From Thiohalomonas denitrificans (GTDB lineage Bacteria; Pseudomonadota; Gammaproteobacteria; Thiohalomonadales; Thiohalomonadaceae): DNA of 64,000 nt. Under the pieces are notes generated by a model. The model saw only the letters and a program-made list of their open reading frames with translations. It did not search any database and was not told the origin of the DNA. The stretch covers positions 1 to 64,000 of the forward strand of contig NZ_JAENYR010000008.1 of NCBI RefSeq assembly GCF_016841685.1, read 5' to 3'. Shown in pieces: positions 9,033 through 20,256 of this stretch; positions within the stretch are counted from its first letter, which is position 1, and every line of letters begins with the position of its first letter. Both the position numbers and the translations under genes were made by a program.

Positions 9033-10415
9033 ATGACCCTTGTACTTCCGGAGACGATTTTCCGCACCTATGACGTTCGCGGGTTGGTGGGCGAAGGATT
9101 CGATGCGCCGCAGGTCGAGGCCATAGGCCGTGCCCTGGGCAGCGAAGCCCGCGAACGCGGTGCAACGCGCATTACACTCGGACGTGACGGTCGTCTCTCC
9201 GGGCCGAGGCTGATGGAGGCCATGGCCGCCGGGCTGCAGGCGACCGGTCTCGAAGTGCTGGACCTCGGCTGTATACCGACGCCCGTGCTCTATTTCGCAG
9301 CCCATACCCGCACCGACGGAAATGGTGTGATGGTGACGGGTAGCCACAATCCGCCCGACTACAACGGGCTGAAAATGATGGTCGGGGGAGAGACCCTCTC
9401 GGGTGACGCCATAACCGGTCTGCGCCGGCGTTTCAGAGAAAACCGCCTGGCCAAGGGGCGCGGCGGGCGCCGCGTCGTCGCGGTGTCCGAAGCATATCTG
9501 CAGCGGATCGTCTCCGATGTCCGACTCAAGCGGCGCCTGAAGGTGGTGGTCGATTGCGGTAATGGGGCGGCCGGGCTGTTGGCTCCGGAGTTGCTGAGGC
9601 GTCTCGGTTGCGAGGTGGTGGAGCTGTTCTGTGAGGTGGACGGCCGCTTTCCCAACCACCACCCCGACCCCAGCCAGCCGGAGAACCTTGTAGATCTCGC
9701 CCGAACGGTGGCCCGGTCCGGTGCCCATGTGGGCTTCGCCTTCGATGGGGATGGCGACCGTTTGGGCGTGGTGACCCGGGAAGGCAAACCGGTCTGGCCC
9801 GATAGGTTGATGATTCTCTTTGCCCGCGATGTGCTCTCGCGCCGTCCGGGTGCGAAGATTATCTACGACGTGAAATGCAGCGGCCGGTTGGGCGAGGCAA
9901 TCAGGACCGCCGGCGGCACGCCGGAGATGTGGCTCACCGGGCACTCGTTGCTGAAGGCGCGCCTGAAAGCAACCGCCGCCCCCCTTGCGGGAGAGATGAG
10001 CGGACACTTCTTTTTCGCCGAGCGCTGGTACGGTTTTGACGATGCCCTTTATAGCGCAGCCCGGCTGGCGGAGATCCTGACTGCCGATATCCGATCGCCC
10101 TCGGAGGTGTTTGCCGCACTGCCCGATGCCATTAATACGCCGGAATTGCGGGTGGAGATGGCGGAGGGCGAGCCGCAACGCTTTATGGACGCCTTCTCGG
10201 AGCGAAGCGGAATGTTAGGTGATGCGTATCTGACCACGATTGACGGTGTGCGGGCCGACTTTACCGATGGTTGGGGGCTGGTTCGCCGCTCCAATACCAC
10301 CCCGAGTCTGGTGTTGCGCTTCGAAGCGGATGACGTTTCGGGGCTGAAACGCATCCAGGCCCGATTCCGGCGGGTGATGCGGGATGTGCAACCCGACATC
10401 AAACTACCGTTTTGA
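9033..10415 (+). CDS. algC: Phosphomannomutase/phosphoglucomutase (AlgC-type)
   Basis: IFRTYDVRGLVGEG, TGSHNPPDYNGLKM, FAFDGDGDRLGVV. Confidence 0.9.
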   Translation: MTLVLPETIFRTYDVRGLVGEGFDAPQVEAIGRALGSEARERGATRITLGRDGRLSGPRLMEAMAAGLQATGLEVLDLGCIPTPVLYFAAHTRTDGNGVMVTGSHNPPDYNGLKMMVGGETLSGDAITGLRRRFRENRLAKGRGGRRVVAVSEAYLQRIVSDVRLKRRLKVVVDCGNGAAGLLAPELLRRLGCEVVELFCEVDGRFPNHHPDPSQPENLVDLARTVARSGAHVGFAFDGDGDRLGVVTREGKPVWPDRLMILFARDVLSRRPGAKIIYDVKCSGRLGEAIRTAGGTPEMWLTGHSLLKARLKATAAPLAGEMSGHFFFAERWYGFDDALYSAARLAEILTADIRSPSEVFAALPDAINTPELRVEMAEGEPQRFMDAFSERSGMLGDAYLTTIDGVRADFTDGWGLVRRSNTTPSLVLRFEADDVSGLKRIQARFRRVMRDVQPDIKLPF

Positions 10416-10434
10416 CAACAAACCATAGTGTTAG

Positions 10435-11334
<900 letters not shown>

Positions 11335-11348
11335 AGGGGAGTGGGCGT

Positions 11349-11963
11349 ATGAACAACGAGAACAACAAACCGCCACGGCGGCAGCAGATCCTCGAGGCGC
11401 TCGCCCTGGAGCTGGAGACCAGTCCCGGCGCACGCATCACCACGGCGGCGCTCGCCCGCGCCGTGGGAGTATCCGAGGCGGCCCTGTATCGGCATTTTCC
11501 CAGCAAGGCCAAGATCTACGAGGGACTGATCGAGTTTATCGAAGAGTCGGTGTTCGGGCTGATCAACCGTATCGTGGCTGACGAGCGTCAGGTCACGAAC
11601 CGCTGCGAAAAGATCCTGCTCGTGCTGTTGGGATTTTCCGATCGCAATCCCGGCATCACCCGCATTCTCATGGGTGACGCGCTGACCGGCGAAACGGAGC
11701 GGCTGCGCACCCGTGTCGGTCAGTTTTTCGATCGGATCGAGACCCAGTTCAAACAGGCACTACGCGAAGGTCAGGCGACTGGGGATACCGCCACGGACCT
11801 GCCGGTTCCGGCGGTCGCCAACCTGCTCCTCGCCACGGCGGAGGGGCGCATGAATCAGTTCGTGCGTTCGGGCTTTACCCGTTCGCCCCTGGAACACTGG
11901 GATCAGCAGTGGGAACTGTTGCGCGCGGCCCTGCTCGAGCCGGCCATGGCCCTGGATCGGTGA
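11349..11963 (+). CDS. slmA: Nucleoid occlusion factor SlmA (TetR-like)
   Basis: RRQQILEALALELE...ITTAALARAVGVSEAALYRHFPSKAKIYEGLIEFIEESVFGLINRI. Confidence 0.88.
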   Translation: MNNENNKPPRRQQILEALALELETSPGARITTAALARAVGVSEAALYRHFPSKAKIYEGLIEFIEESVFGLINRIVADERQVTNRCEKILLVLLGFSDRNPGITRILMGDALTGETERLRTRVGQFFDRIETQFKQALREGQATGDTATDLPVPAVANLLLATAEGRMNQFVRSGFTRSPLEHWDQQWELLRAALLEPAMALDR

Positions 11964-11990
11964 CGGCTGTTGAGCCAAAGACGATGACTT

Positions 11991-12072
11991 CACCGCAGAG
12001 GGCAGGATTTGCTGAGTGACTCAGGTTGTAAAAGCCCGGGTGTACCTCTGCGAACGCCGCGCCTCTGCGATG
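11991..12072. repeat. Imperfect inverted-repeat element of the CCGCAGAGG family
   Basis: CACCGCAGAGGGCAGG ... CCTCTGCGAACGCCGCGCCTCTGCGATGA. Confidence 0.4.
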
Positions 12073-12088
12073 AAAATCATGTTTTCCC

Positions 12089-12718
12089 TTACCGCCTCCG
12101 GCTTTTCAGATAACGGAACCGCTCCAGGTCTTCCCGGTTCTGCTTCTTGAGAGCCGTCTTTTCCTCTTTTTTGCTGTTCACGTACACCTGTTTATCGACG
12201 ATCTGTCTTTTCAGGCTGGCGATGTCCTTTTGCAGATCATCCGGGACCGGCCGGTCCGCTTGTCCGAGGCGGGTGGCGCGTTCTTCGTGTTTCTGCAAGG
12301 ATTTCCGTATGCTGTCGATGGAGCGCTCGGTCACCTCGATCGTGGCTTCGATTGCCGACGCCTTGCGTTCCCCCGAAGCCATCAGCTCCTCCTCGGTGGT
12401 AAAGGTCGACAGTAATACGCGATCGTGGTTTTCCTGCGTTTTTCGACGCACCTCTTCGCTGGCGCGGAGGCGCTCCTCTTCGGCGTTTCGCTGACGCTCT
12501 TCGGACAACTCCTCCCGGGTCCTGGCGCGCTCCTTCACCTCCACCGTCAGGCCGCGGTTGTTTAACGTATTTACCCGGCCCTGGGCATATTCCGGCGGCA
12601 CCGTATTGCCGCATTCGCGGAAGCCATCGCTGTTGGTCCAGCATTCGATGGCCGCTGCCGGCTGAACTACCGCCAGGAGCAGCCCGACGGCGAGGAGGGT
12701 AAGGCTTTTCGGGATCAC
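12089..12718 (-). CDS. Secreted DUF4124-like coiled-coil protein
   Basis: Signal peptide (KSLTLLAVGLLLAVVQPAAAIECWTNSDGFRECGNTVPPEYAQ), charged coiled coil; likely GTG start at 12718 after AGGAAGGAG. Confidence 0.6.
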   Translation of the reverse strand: MIPKSLTLLAVGLLLAVVQPAAAIECWTNSDGFRECGNTVPPEYAQGRVNTLNNRGLTVEVKERARTREELSEERQRNAEEERLRASEEVRRKTQENHDRVLLSTFTTEEELMASGERKASAIEATIEVTERSIDSIRKSLQKHEERATRLGQADRPVPDDLQKDIASLKRQIVDKQVYVNSKKEEKTALKKQNREDLERFRYLKSRRR

Positions 12719-12856
12719 GGGTACTCTCCTTCCTGTTAGGCGATCAGGGCCATTATACCGCCGCAAGGCTTCCGTTGCCTGCAGCCATGGTTTTGCTGTC
12801 AGGGCAACCGCCTAGCATCCTGAGTCCGACAGGCTGCTAGTTTGAAGCGAGGGTGT

Positions 12857-13008
12857 AAGTCCTTGATAGCAGGTCGTCGGCAGCACGCCGCCGGGGATGG
12901 CGGTGTTAGACAATGCAGGAGCACACTTGCCGAGGGATGCCGCCGTCGAGCGTACACTTCCTACATCCCTGCAGGTCGTATTCACAGCGTACCTGCTATC
13001 AAGGACTT
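12857..13008. mobile_element. 152-bp MITE-like element with perfect 18-bp terminal inverted repeats
   Basis: AAGTCCTTGATAGCAGGT (12857-12874) and ACCTGCTATCAAGGACTT (12991-13008) are exact reverse complements; no credible ORF inside. Confidence 0.65.
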
Positions 13009-13104
13009 GGTTCGCTCGCCGGCATCAAAAATGGAAGTATGCGTTTACCCTGGGTTTGCTGTTTCGCAAACGTTTCAAGAGCCCGGGGTGGTGGTCTCCT
13101 GGCG

Positions 13105-13749
13105 TCAGGTAGTACCGTAGCGGTCACGGTATGCCCGCATCTTTTCGAGGTGCGGCTTGAACTGATCATTGTGTTGGAGGAACCGGGCCAGATCATCGAG
13201 GGTGATGATGCTAACGACCGGGATCCGGTATTTCGCTTTCACCTCCTGGATGGCGGAGCGCTCCCCTTTGCCCCGCTCCTGGCGATCCAGCGCGATCACC
13301 ACGCCGGCGGCTTTCGCCCCCGCCGCTTCGATGAGTGCCATGGATTCGCCCACCGCAGTCCCGGCAGTGATCACGTCATCAACGATCAGCACGCCGCCGG
13401 CAAGTGGGGCTCCGACGATATTCCCCCCCTCGCCGTGCTCCTTTACCTCTTTACGGTTGAAGCTGAAGGGCACATCGCGACCATGATGGTCCGCCAAGGC
13501 AATCGCAGCCGCCCCGGCCAGCGGAATGCCCTTATAGGCCGGGCCGAAGAGGACGTCGAAATCGATGCCGGCATCCTGGATCGCCGCGGCATAGAAGCGA
13601 CCCAGCTGGGCCAGTTTGGCGCCGCTGTTGAATAGGCCGGCATTAAAGAAATACGGGCTCAGCCGACCCGACTTCAGGGTGAATTCGCCAAAACGGAGCA
13701 CATCGCTCGCCAAAGCGAATTCGATGAATTCGCGCTTGTAATCCTGCAT
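13105..13749 (-). CDS. pyrE: Orotate phosphoribosyltransferase
   Basis: [38 protein letters not shown]. Confidence 0.95.
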   Translation of the reverse strand: MQDYKREFIEFALASDVLRFGEFTLKSGRLSPYFFNAGLFNSGAKLAQLGRFYAAAIQDAGIDFDVLFGPAYKGIPLAGAAAIALADHHGRDVPFSFNRKEVKEHGEGGNIVGAPLAGGVLIVDDVITAGTAVGESMALIEAAGAKAAGVVIALDRQERGKGERSAIQEVKAKYRIPVVSIITLDDLARFLQHNDQFKPHLEKMRAYRDRYGTT

Positions 13750-13929
13750 GACCCACCTCGGTGCAAAACGGTACCGTATTGTAACAGGGGAGAGTCGGTT
13801 TTTTCGCTGGGGAGCGCCTGCGGTGGCCGGTAGGAGTCACGCTCAAGTACGGAAAAGCGGATCCCGGACAGGCTGCTAAGCTGATCGGAAGCCCCTGGAC
13901 TCACCTGTGGACACAGCCTGGAAACCTCA

Positions 13930-14805
13930 GTGCCTTCTCTTCTGCTACTGGTCAATCGCCACAGTCGTTACGGGGGCGCCGGCCTGGATGCCGTCGCCGA
14001 ACGGCTTTCGTCTCGCGGCTTTACCGTGCGGGAGGTAGCTCCCGTTACGCCGGCCGAGGGCGTACTGCTCCTGCGTCGGTATTGCGCAATGGCCGATGTG
14101 ATCGTGGTGGGCGGCGGTGACGGCACGTTCAACCAATTGGGCGCGGCATTGGCGCGTTGCGGGCGCCCGGTTGGAATCCTGCCGCTGGGAACGGCCAATG
14201 ATCTGGCCCACTCGCTGAATATCCCCAACGACCTTGTCGAAGCCGCCGAGGTGATCGCGCGGGGGGTAACCAAGCGCATCGATTACGGCGAGGCCAACGG
14301 CGTTGCGTTTTTCAACGCCGCCAACATCGGCCTCGGAACTTCCGTGGATTTGGAACTGACGCCCAAGGAAAAGCGGCGCTGGGGGGTAGTCGGTTACCTG
14401 CGTGCACTGCGTCGCGCCTGGAAACACAACCAGCCTTTCCTGGCTGAAATTGTCTGCGACGGGCGGCAGCGGCAAGAGTACCTGATGCACCTGGTGGTGG
14501 GTAACGGCAGACGTCACGGCGGGGGCATATTGATTCACGCGGAAGCCGATGTGGCTGATGGCGTTTTTCATCTCTACGGTATCCGCCCGCAGCCGTGGTG
14601 GCGGCTCCCCCGAACCGCTTCCGGTATATGGCGCGGTACGCAGCCGGGCGGTGCCGCCTTGCGCGATGACGGGCGGGAGATCCGCATCAGTACATCACCG
14701 CCTCTGCCGGTTGCGGCTGATGGAGAATTGATCACGCATACGCCGACGCGGTTCCGGGTGGTGACCGAAGCCATTGAGGTTTTTGTGCCGGAGGGCGATT
14801 CATGA
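13930..14805 (+). CDS. YegS/DagK-family lipid kinase
   Basis: VVGGGDGTFNQLGAAL, GILPLGTANDLAHSLNIP, VAADGEL. Confidence 0.88.
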   Translation: MPSLLLLVNRHSRYGGAGLDAVAERLSSRGFTVREVAPVTPAEGVLLLRRYCAMADVIVVGGGDGTFNQLGAALARCGRPVGILPLGTANDLAHSLNIPNDLVEAAEVIARGVTKRIDYGEANGVAFFNAANIGLGTSVDLELTPKEKRRWGVVGYLRALRRAWKHNQPFLAEIVCDGRQRQEYLMHLVVGNGRRHGGGILIHAEADVADGVFHLYGIRPQPWWRLPRTASGIWRGTQPGGAALRDDGREIRISTSPPLPVAADGELITHTPTRFRVVTEAIEVFVPEGDS

Positions 14806-15242
14806 GCGTGGTGCGCGATGAGAGGCTTGTGGAGTTGAACGAACTGCTGGTCCGCTGTAATGACGCCAGCCTGCACGACCGTGATGCAGCCGAGTGGGCG
14901 CAGGATGCAGCTCTCACGACCTTTCTCGAAGATTTGGCCGAACAGCGGCAGGCCGCCGGACGCGAGTTGAGTGCCCACATTCGCGCCCTGGGTGACCTTC
15001 CCGATGCCCTGGATACGGACCGGGAGTCCTTCAGCCGTATGGCTGCGCTGTTGAAGCGTTCGTTTTCCGACGACTCCCATGTCCTCTCCGAAACCCTGAG
15101 AGGGGAGGTGGCACGTCTGGAACGAGCGATTGCCGAACAGGCGGATCGTACACTCTCGACGGCGATTTCCGGACCGGTTAGAACCAGCGTGCAGCGCCTG
15201 CGGGACTCGGCGAGAGCTGCCGTGGAGCAGCTGGAGCGCTGA
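14802..15242 (+). CDS. Small helical protein resembling the DUF2383/ferritin-like PA2169-type family
   Basis: ELNELLVRCNDASLHDRDAAEWAQDAALTTFLEDLAEQRQAAGRELSAHI; overlaps the upstream stop by 4 nt. Confidence 0.5.
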   Translation: MSVVRDERLVELNELLVRCNDASLHDRDAAEWAQDAALTTFLEDLAEQRQAAGRELSAHIRALGDLPDALDTDRESFSRMAALLKRSFSDDSHVLSETLRGEVARLERAIAEQADRTLSTAISGPVRTSVQRLRDSARAAVEQLER

Positions 15243-15412
15243 ACCCGGCGACGCGGATCCCCGGAGCCACGGCTTGGGCATGCAATCCAGGCAACGGAGG
15301 GGAGTCGCATCTCATATCGCATCGCTCAAGTGGCGTGTTGAGTGCGGGAGGGGTAGCATGCGGAGAGGTTTTTTCTTCCCCACATCGACCCGGAACTCCT
15401 CAGCGCAGCTGC

Positions 15413-16795
15413 ATGAGCAATACCACTACCGGATTTCGTGAAGGCTTTCGGCTCTACCGCCATCCGCGGGTAGTGACGATGCTTTTCCTCGGCTTTTCCT
15501 CCGGATTGCCGCTCCTGCTCGTGTTTGGCACGCTCTCTTTCTGGTTGCGGGAGGCGGGAGTCGAACGCGGGACCATCGGTTTCATCAGTTGGGCGGCCTT
15601 GGCCTACGGGTTCAAATGGGCATGGGCGCCGCTGGTTGACCGACTACCGTTACCGCTGCTGACCCGCGTACTCGGCCGAAGACGGGCCTGGTTGCTGGCT
15701 TCCCAGGTCACAGTGGTCATGGCGCTGCTCGGAATGGCCTTTTCAGACCCCTCCAGCAACCTTGCACAGTTGGTGATGCTGGCCGTATTGACCGCCTTTG
15801 CTTCGGCGACCCAGGATATCGCCGTTGACGCCTTCCGAATCGAGAGCGCACCACAGCGAGTTCAGGCTGCCATGGCCTCGACCTACATGATTGGCTACCG
15901 GCTGGCGATGATCAGCGCGTCGGCGGGCGTGCTCTGGGTGGCGGCCTGGTTCGACCCGGATGAGGCGAGTTACCACCACCTGCCCTGGCTGCTCGCCTAC
16001 AGCGCCATGGCCGGATTGATGGGGATCGGGATTCTCACCACCCTTATCGTTCGCGAACCCGATGTGGCGGTCGATGCGGCCACGATGGCCAGGGAGGAGG
16101 AGGGTGCATTGACGTTGCGCGGGTGGCGCTCGCTACCGCAACGGCTGGAGCGCGCTATCGAGTGGCTGTGGCGCGCCGTGATCAGTCCCCTTGCCGATTT
16201 CCTGCGTCGCTACCGCTGGCATGCGCTCCTGCTGCTTGCACTGATTGCCACCTATCGCATTTCCGATATCGTCCTCGGGGTCGTGGCCAACATTTTCTAT
16301 GTCGATATGGGCTTCACGAAAGCGGAAGTCGCCAATGTGACCAAGGTCTTCGGGATTGCCATGACCCTGCTGGGTGCGGTACTCGGTGGTGTCCTGGTGG
16401 GGCGCTTTGGTGTGATGCGCATCCTCTTTATCGGCGCGCTGCTTGCCGCCGCGACCAATCTGCTCTTCGCGTTGCTTGCTACGGTGGGGCATGACCTGCC
16501 AATGTTGATTGTGGTCGTGGGAATGGACAATCTGAGCGGTGGCCTCGCTTCGGCGGCCTTCGTCGCTTACCTGTCGGGCTTGACCAATATCTCCTATTCG
16601 GCCACGCAGTACGCGCTGTTCAGTTCACTGATGATGCTGTTGCCAAAGTTTGTCGGTGGCTTTTCCGGTACGGCGGTCGATGCCTTCAGCTATCCGGAAT
16701 TCTTCGTGGCCACAGCACTGATGGGGCTTCCGGTACTGCTTCTGGTATGGCTCGCCGGGCGCTTTGTGCCGGCGGAGGAGAGCGTCCGTGATTGA
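15413..16795 (+). CDS. AmpG-like MFS transporter
   Basis: Multi-TM; RVVTMLFLGFSSGLPLLLVFGTLSFWLREAGVERGTIGFISWAALAYGFKWAWAPLVDR. Confidence 0.85.
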   Translation: MSNTTTGFREGFRLYRHPRVVTMLFLGFSSGLPLLLVFGTLSFWLREAGVERGTIGFISWAALAYGFKWAWAPLVDRLPLPLLTRVLGRRRAWLLASQVTVVMALLGMAFSDPSSNLAQLVMLAVLTAFASATQDIAVDAFRIESAPQRVQAAMASTYMIGYRLAMISASAGVLWVAAWFDPDEASYHHLPWLLAYSAMAGLMGIGILTTLIVREPDVAVDAATMAREEEGALTLRGWRSLPQRLERAIEWLWRAVISPLADFLRRYRWHALLLLALIATYRISDIVLGVVANIFYVDMGFTKAEVANVTKVFGIAMTLLGAVLGGVLVGRFGVMRILFIGALLAAATNLLFALLATVGHDLPMLIVVVGMDNLSGGLASAAFVAYLSGLTNISYSATQYALFSSLMMLLPKFVGGFSGTAVDAFSYPEFFVATALMGLPVLLLVWLAGRFVPAEESVRD

Positions 16796-17474
16796 GTTCA
16801 GTCTGGCCGCGGCATTTCTTGCGGGGCTGCTTGGTGGAGTTCACTGTATCGGGATGTGTGGCGGGATCGTCGGGGCGCTCGGCCTGGGCCTTCCCGCCAG
16901 CGTGAGACAACAGCGGTACGGTGTCCTGCCTTATCTGCTTGGTTATAACGCCGGACGACTCATCAGTTATACGTTGGCCGGTGCGCTGTTCGGGGGCGTG
17001 GGAGTCGTCGCCGCCAATCTGTTGGCCGTCAATCAGGCGCAACAGGTTCTGCAGTTCGTGGCCGGGATATTCATGGTGGCGCTGGGTCTCTATCTGGGCG
17101 GTTGGTGGTTCGGGATCGCTCGCCTGGAACGGGCTGGCGGTGGCATATGGCGGCGTCTGGAGCCGCTCGGCCGGAAGCTGCTTCCCGTCCGCACCCTCCC
17201 CCAGGCCCTGGCGCTGGGACTGGTTTGGGGCTGGCTGCCTTGCGGTCTGGTCTACAGCATCCTCATCTGGGCCATCGCGGCGGGTAGTGCGGTCGAAGGC
17301 GCGCTGCTGCTGTTGGCCTTCGGGCTTGGCACGCTACCCAACCTGCTCGCGATGGGGCTCTTTGCCGCCCGGTTGGCCGCCTGGACCCGACAAGTCTGGG
17401 TGCGTCGGATTGCCGGGGCCACCATCATGGCCTTCGGCGTGGCAACGTTAGCAGGCCCCTGGATTTGGGGATGA
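16788..17474 (+). CDS. TauE/SafE-like membrane protein with HCIGMCGG motif
   Basis: FLAGLLGGVHCIGMCGGIVGAL, GLVWGWLPCGLVYS; GTG start at 16788 overlapping the MFS gene. Confidence 0.75.
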   Translation: MIEFSLAAAFLAGLLGGVHCIGMCGGIVGALGLGLPASVRQQRYGVLPYLLGYNAGRLISYTLAGALFGGVGVVAANLLAVNQAQQVLQFVAGIFMVALGLYLGGWWFGIARLERAGGGIWRRLEPLGRKLLPVRTLPQALALGLVWGWLPCGLVYSILIWAIAAGSAVEGALLLLAFGLGTLPNLLAMGLFAARLAAWTRQVWVRRIAGATIMAFGVATLAGPWIWG

Positions 17475-17644
17475 TCTATCCGGCAGCATGGTGAAAGAGG
17501 GAGGTAAAATTTCGATTCCGGGGGGCGTACGACAGCATGGGCGCACACCGCCACGGAGGGCGGGGTAGAGATCACATGGCGCATCTTGTCGAGGAGCATG
17601 CTCGCTCCGATGTCCAAGCCCGGCAGGCGCTCTGGGCTCCGCCG

Positions 17645-18106
17645 TCAATCCCTGTCCGACGTAAAGAACTGCTGCCGAAATTGCAGGTTGTAGGTCTGGT
17701 CACTGTCTTCGGGCTGAATATCCACCCGGAAGTCCAGGACCTCTCGATGGCTAACGGGGAATCCACCGATGTAGTAGATGGCGTCGCCCTCTTCGATTCG
17801 CTGCATGGAGATCTGCTTGGTCTGACCCGCCAGGTTGGTGGCCTGGGCCCGCAGGTCGGCATTGGTGGCGGGATAGGGTGGTGTATCGCTTTCCTTGCGT
17901 TGCACGGTGATATTCAGCATGCCCCGATAATCGCTGCGCGGCAGATCGTAGGCGCGGGCAACTTCAGGGGCGATAACGGTGGAGTTGAAGGCGCTGAAAT
18001 GCACCCGGTAATCGTCGAAATCACGAAATTTTCCCGCGTGAGCAATTGCCGGCAGGACTAGGGCCGTGGCGGCAATGATCGTCGTCAATGTGCGCAGGAT
18101 TGCCAT
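17645..18106 (-). CDS. DUF4426-like secreted protein
   Basis: Signal peptide then GKFRDFDDYRVHFSAFNSTVIAPEVARAYDLPRS. Confidence 0.65.
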   Translation of the reverse strand: MAILRTLTTIIAATALVLPAIAHAGKFRDFDDYRVHFSAFNSTVIAPEVARAYDLPRSDYRGMLNITVQRKESDTPPYPATNADLRAQATNLAGQTKQISMQRIEEGDAIYYIGGFPVSHREVLDFRVDIQPEDSDQTYNLQFRQQFFTSDRD

Positions 18107-18183
18107 TGGAGCCTCCCGTACGATGGTTTAGTTATAACTATAGACTCACCGGGGCTCGGCCCGGAAGACGGGACCCGAGACGG

Positions 18184-20160
18184 TCACTCGACGATTTCGA
18201 CCGACTGTTCCAGTGCCGCTTTCTCGTCCGGCCCTCGCTCCAGCGGTTGACCGATAACGCGCAAAATGGTCTGCACCTCAGTGAACTGGGACTTGAGCTG
18301 CAAAGCGTTTTTCTCCAGCTCCTCGATGCGGGACTCCAGTGTTTCGCGAGAATCATTGATTTTGCGCAGATTCTCAAGACGTCTTTCCATTTGCGCCTTG
18401 TGCTCTTTTATCTGACGCACCAGTGGCGTCATCACCGCCTTGTTCCATTTGTCCGCATCGCGATGGGCCCGGTAGAACACGTTGCGGGCATGGCTGACCA
18501 GGCTGATGAAGAACTTCTTTACGACGAAGGACTGCTCGGTCATCGTCGTGAAGGGGCTCTTTCGGAACTCTTCGGCATCGGCGTATAGCCGCTCGAGATC
18601 CTTCATATATTCGGTAGTTACATAGAGCACTGGTTTGACATTATCGATGCCGTGTTCTTTCTGGAACTTGCGATAGATCGTGACCACCAGCCGGCTCAGC
18701 TGCTTGTTGTAATCATCGACCTCCCGCAGCATGCCCTGAGCGGAGTCGAAAAAGCTCTTCATGCCGTCCTTGAGGCCATGAGTGGTCCAGCTGCCGGTCA
18801 TCTGTTTTCGGGTTTTGGTGACCAGGTCGTCGAGCTGCTTCAAATCGAGCAGCTTCTTAAGCTCTTCGTTCCGTTCGGAGAGAATGCGCTTGTTGGCCTG
18901 AAAACTTTCCACGTTCTGATGATAGGCGACCTGCTCCTCGCGGGTCTTTTTCATCAGGTGAGTAATTACATCGTTGTTTTTGCCCGACAGGCCGCGCAAC
19001 TCCTCGAGTTGCGATGTGGTGGCGTTCAGGCGTTGTGAGAGCAGATCGCGTGTCTCTTTGATCATGCCGCCGATTTCGGCGGCGACATGTTCGCGCACCA
19101 GGCGCTGTTTGTAGGGAAGGATTTCTTCTGCAAGCACGGCTTCAAGCGCCAGGACATTGCTGCGCTCCAGCAGCTCGCGATCGTGGCGAATCTTGGCCAG
19201 AAGCCCCTTCTGGGCCGAGACCGGGAACACGCTGTCACCGTCGATGCCGAGGACTTCGGCCGCTTTTCCCCGCTGCTCCGTGATCGTGCGGGTGATAGCC
19301 GATTCACCCTTGAGTTCGTCCCACAGTGTGTCCACCTTGTTCAGCACCACAATCAGCCCCTTGCCCTTTTCCTTGCGCAGGGGCATGACGTTGTGTCTCC
19401 ACATGTCCAGGTCGGACTTGGTGACACCGGTGTCGGCGGCGAGGATGAACATGACCGCCTGGGCACTCGGCAGCATGCTCACCGTCAGTTCCGGCTCCGA
19501 ACCGAGTGCGTTCATTCCCGGCGTGTCGAGAATGACCAGACCTCTTTTAAGCAGCGGGTGCGGGAAGCTGATGAGCGCGTGGCGCCACATGGGGATGTCG
19601 ATATCATCCGGAAAAGTGCCATCATTTAACCTGAAGTAGTCGTCCTGTTCGCTAAACAGACCCAGCTTCTGAGCCTCGCCCCTGGGTACCTTTTTGGTCC
19701 GGATCACCTCCTGGAAGGCCTCGGCCATACTCTCGGGGCTCGACAGATCCAATTCGATCTGGGCCCAATGAATTGGCTCCGCCTTATACTCGTTGAGGCT
19801 GGTCTCGTTCAGGCGCGTTTCGATGGGCAGCAGGCGCACGTAAGCCTGCTCCGCGTCGGTATCGTAGAACAGTTCGGTTGGACACATGGTTGTGCGGCCC
19901 GCTTCGGAAGGCAGCAACCGCCGATCATATTCCGAAAAGAAGATGGCGTTGATGAGTTCTGTCTTGCCACGCGCAAACTCGGCGACGAAGGCGATCGTCA
20001 GCCGGTCGGAGCGTAAGGACTGCAGGATCTCGTAGATCCGCAACTCGTCCTCGGGGTCCCCCACCCCGGCCTTGTCCAGCCAGCGCTGATATTTTTCGAT
20101 GCCGGCAATGACCTCGTGCTTCCAGTGGTCGAATGCCTGAATTTGTTCATTGAAACGCAT
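18184..20160 (-). CDS. Dynamin-like large GTPase
   Basis: FVAEFARGKTELINAIFF (P-loop), PGMNALGSE, VLNKVDTLWDE, C-terminal coiled coil; start chosen at MRFNEQ. Confidence 0.85.
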   Translation of the reverse strand: MRFNEQIQAFDHWKHEVIAGIEKYQRWLDKAGVGDPEDELRIYEILQSLRSDRLTIAFVAEFARGKTELINAIFFSEYDRRLLPSEAGRTTMCPTELFYDTDAEQAYVRLLPIETRLNETSLNEYKAEPIHWAQIELDLSSPESMAEAFQEVIRTKKVPRGEAQKLGLFSEQDDYFRLNDGTFPDDIDIPMWRHALISFPHPLLKRGLVILDTPGMNALGSEPELTVSMLPSAQAVMFILAADTGVTKSDLDMWRHNVMPLRKEKGKGLIVVLNKVDTLWDELKGESAITRTITEQRGKAAEVLGIDGDSVFPVSAQKGLLAKIRHDRELLERSNVLALEAVLAEEILPYKQRLVREHVAAEIGGMIKETRDLLSQRLNATTSQLEELRGLSGKNNDVITHLMKKTREEQVAYHQNVESFQANKRILSERNEELKKLLDLKQLDDLVTKTRKQMTGSWTTHGLKDGMKSFFDSAQGMLREVDDYNKQLSRLVVTIYRKFQKEHGIDNVKPVLYVTTEYMKDLERLYADAEEFRKSPFTTMTEQSFVVKKFFISLVSHARNVFYRAHRDADKWNKAVMTPLVRQIKEHKAQMERRLENLRKINDSRETLESRIEELEKNALQLKSQFTEVQTILRVIGQPLERGPDEKAALEQSVEIVE

Positions 20161-20256
20161 GTGTTCCACCGCTCGCCTCATGTTCGATCCGTAGTCGCAC
20201 CGGACCAGGGGAATCCACTATAGGTAAATTGTCACCGATAACAAGTGAATCAGGTC

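Noticed and set aside
9027-10178. 383-aa ORF antisense to algC
   Set aside because: Shadow ORF of a clear phosphomannomutase gene.
12842-13635. Plus-strand ORFs 12842..13120 and 12913..13635
   Set aside because: Run through the MITE-like element and antisense to pyrE; no family resemblance.
12826-13876. Two copies of GACAGGCTGCTA (about 12829 and 13865)
   Set aside because: Only 12 bp shared; too short to call a repeat element without genome-wide counts.
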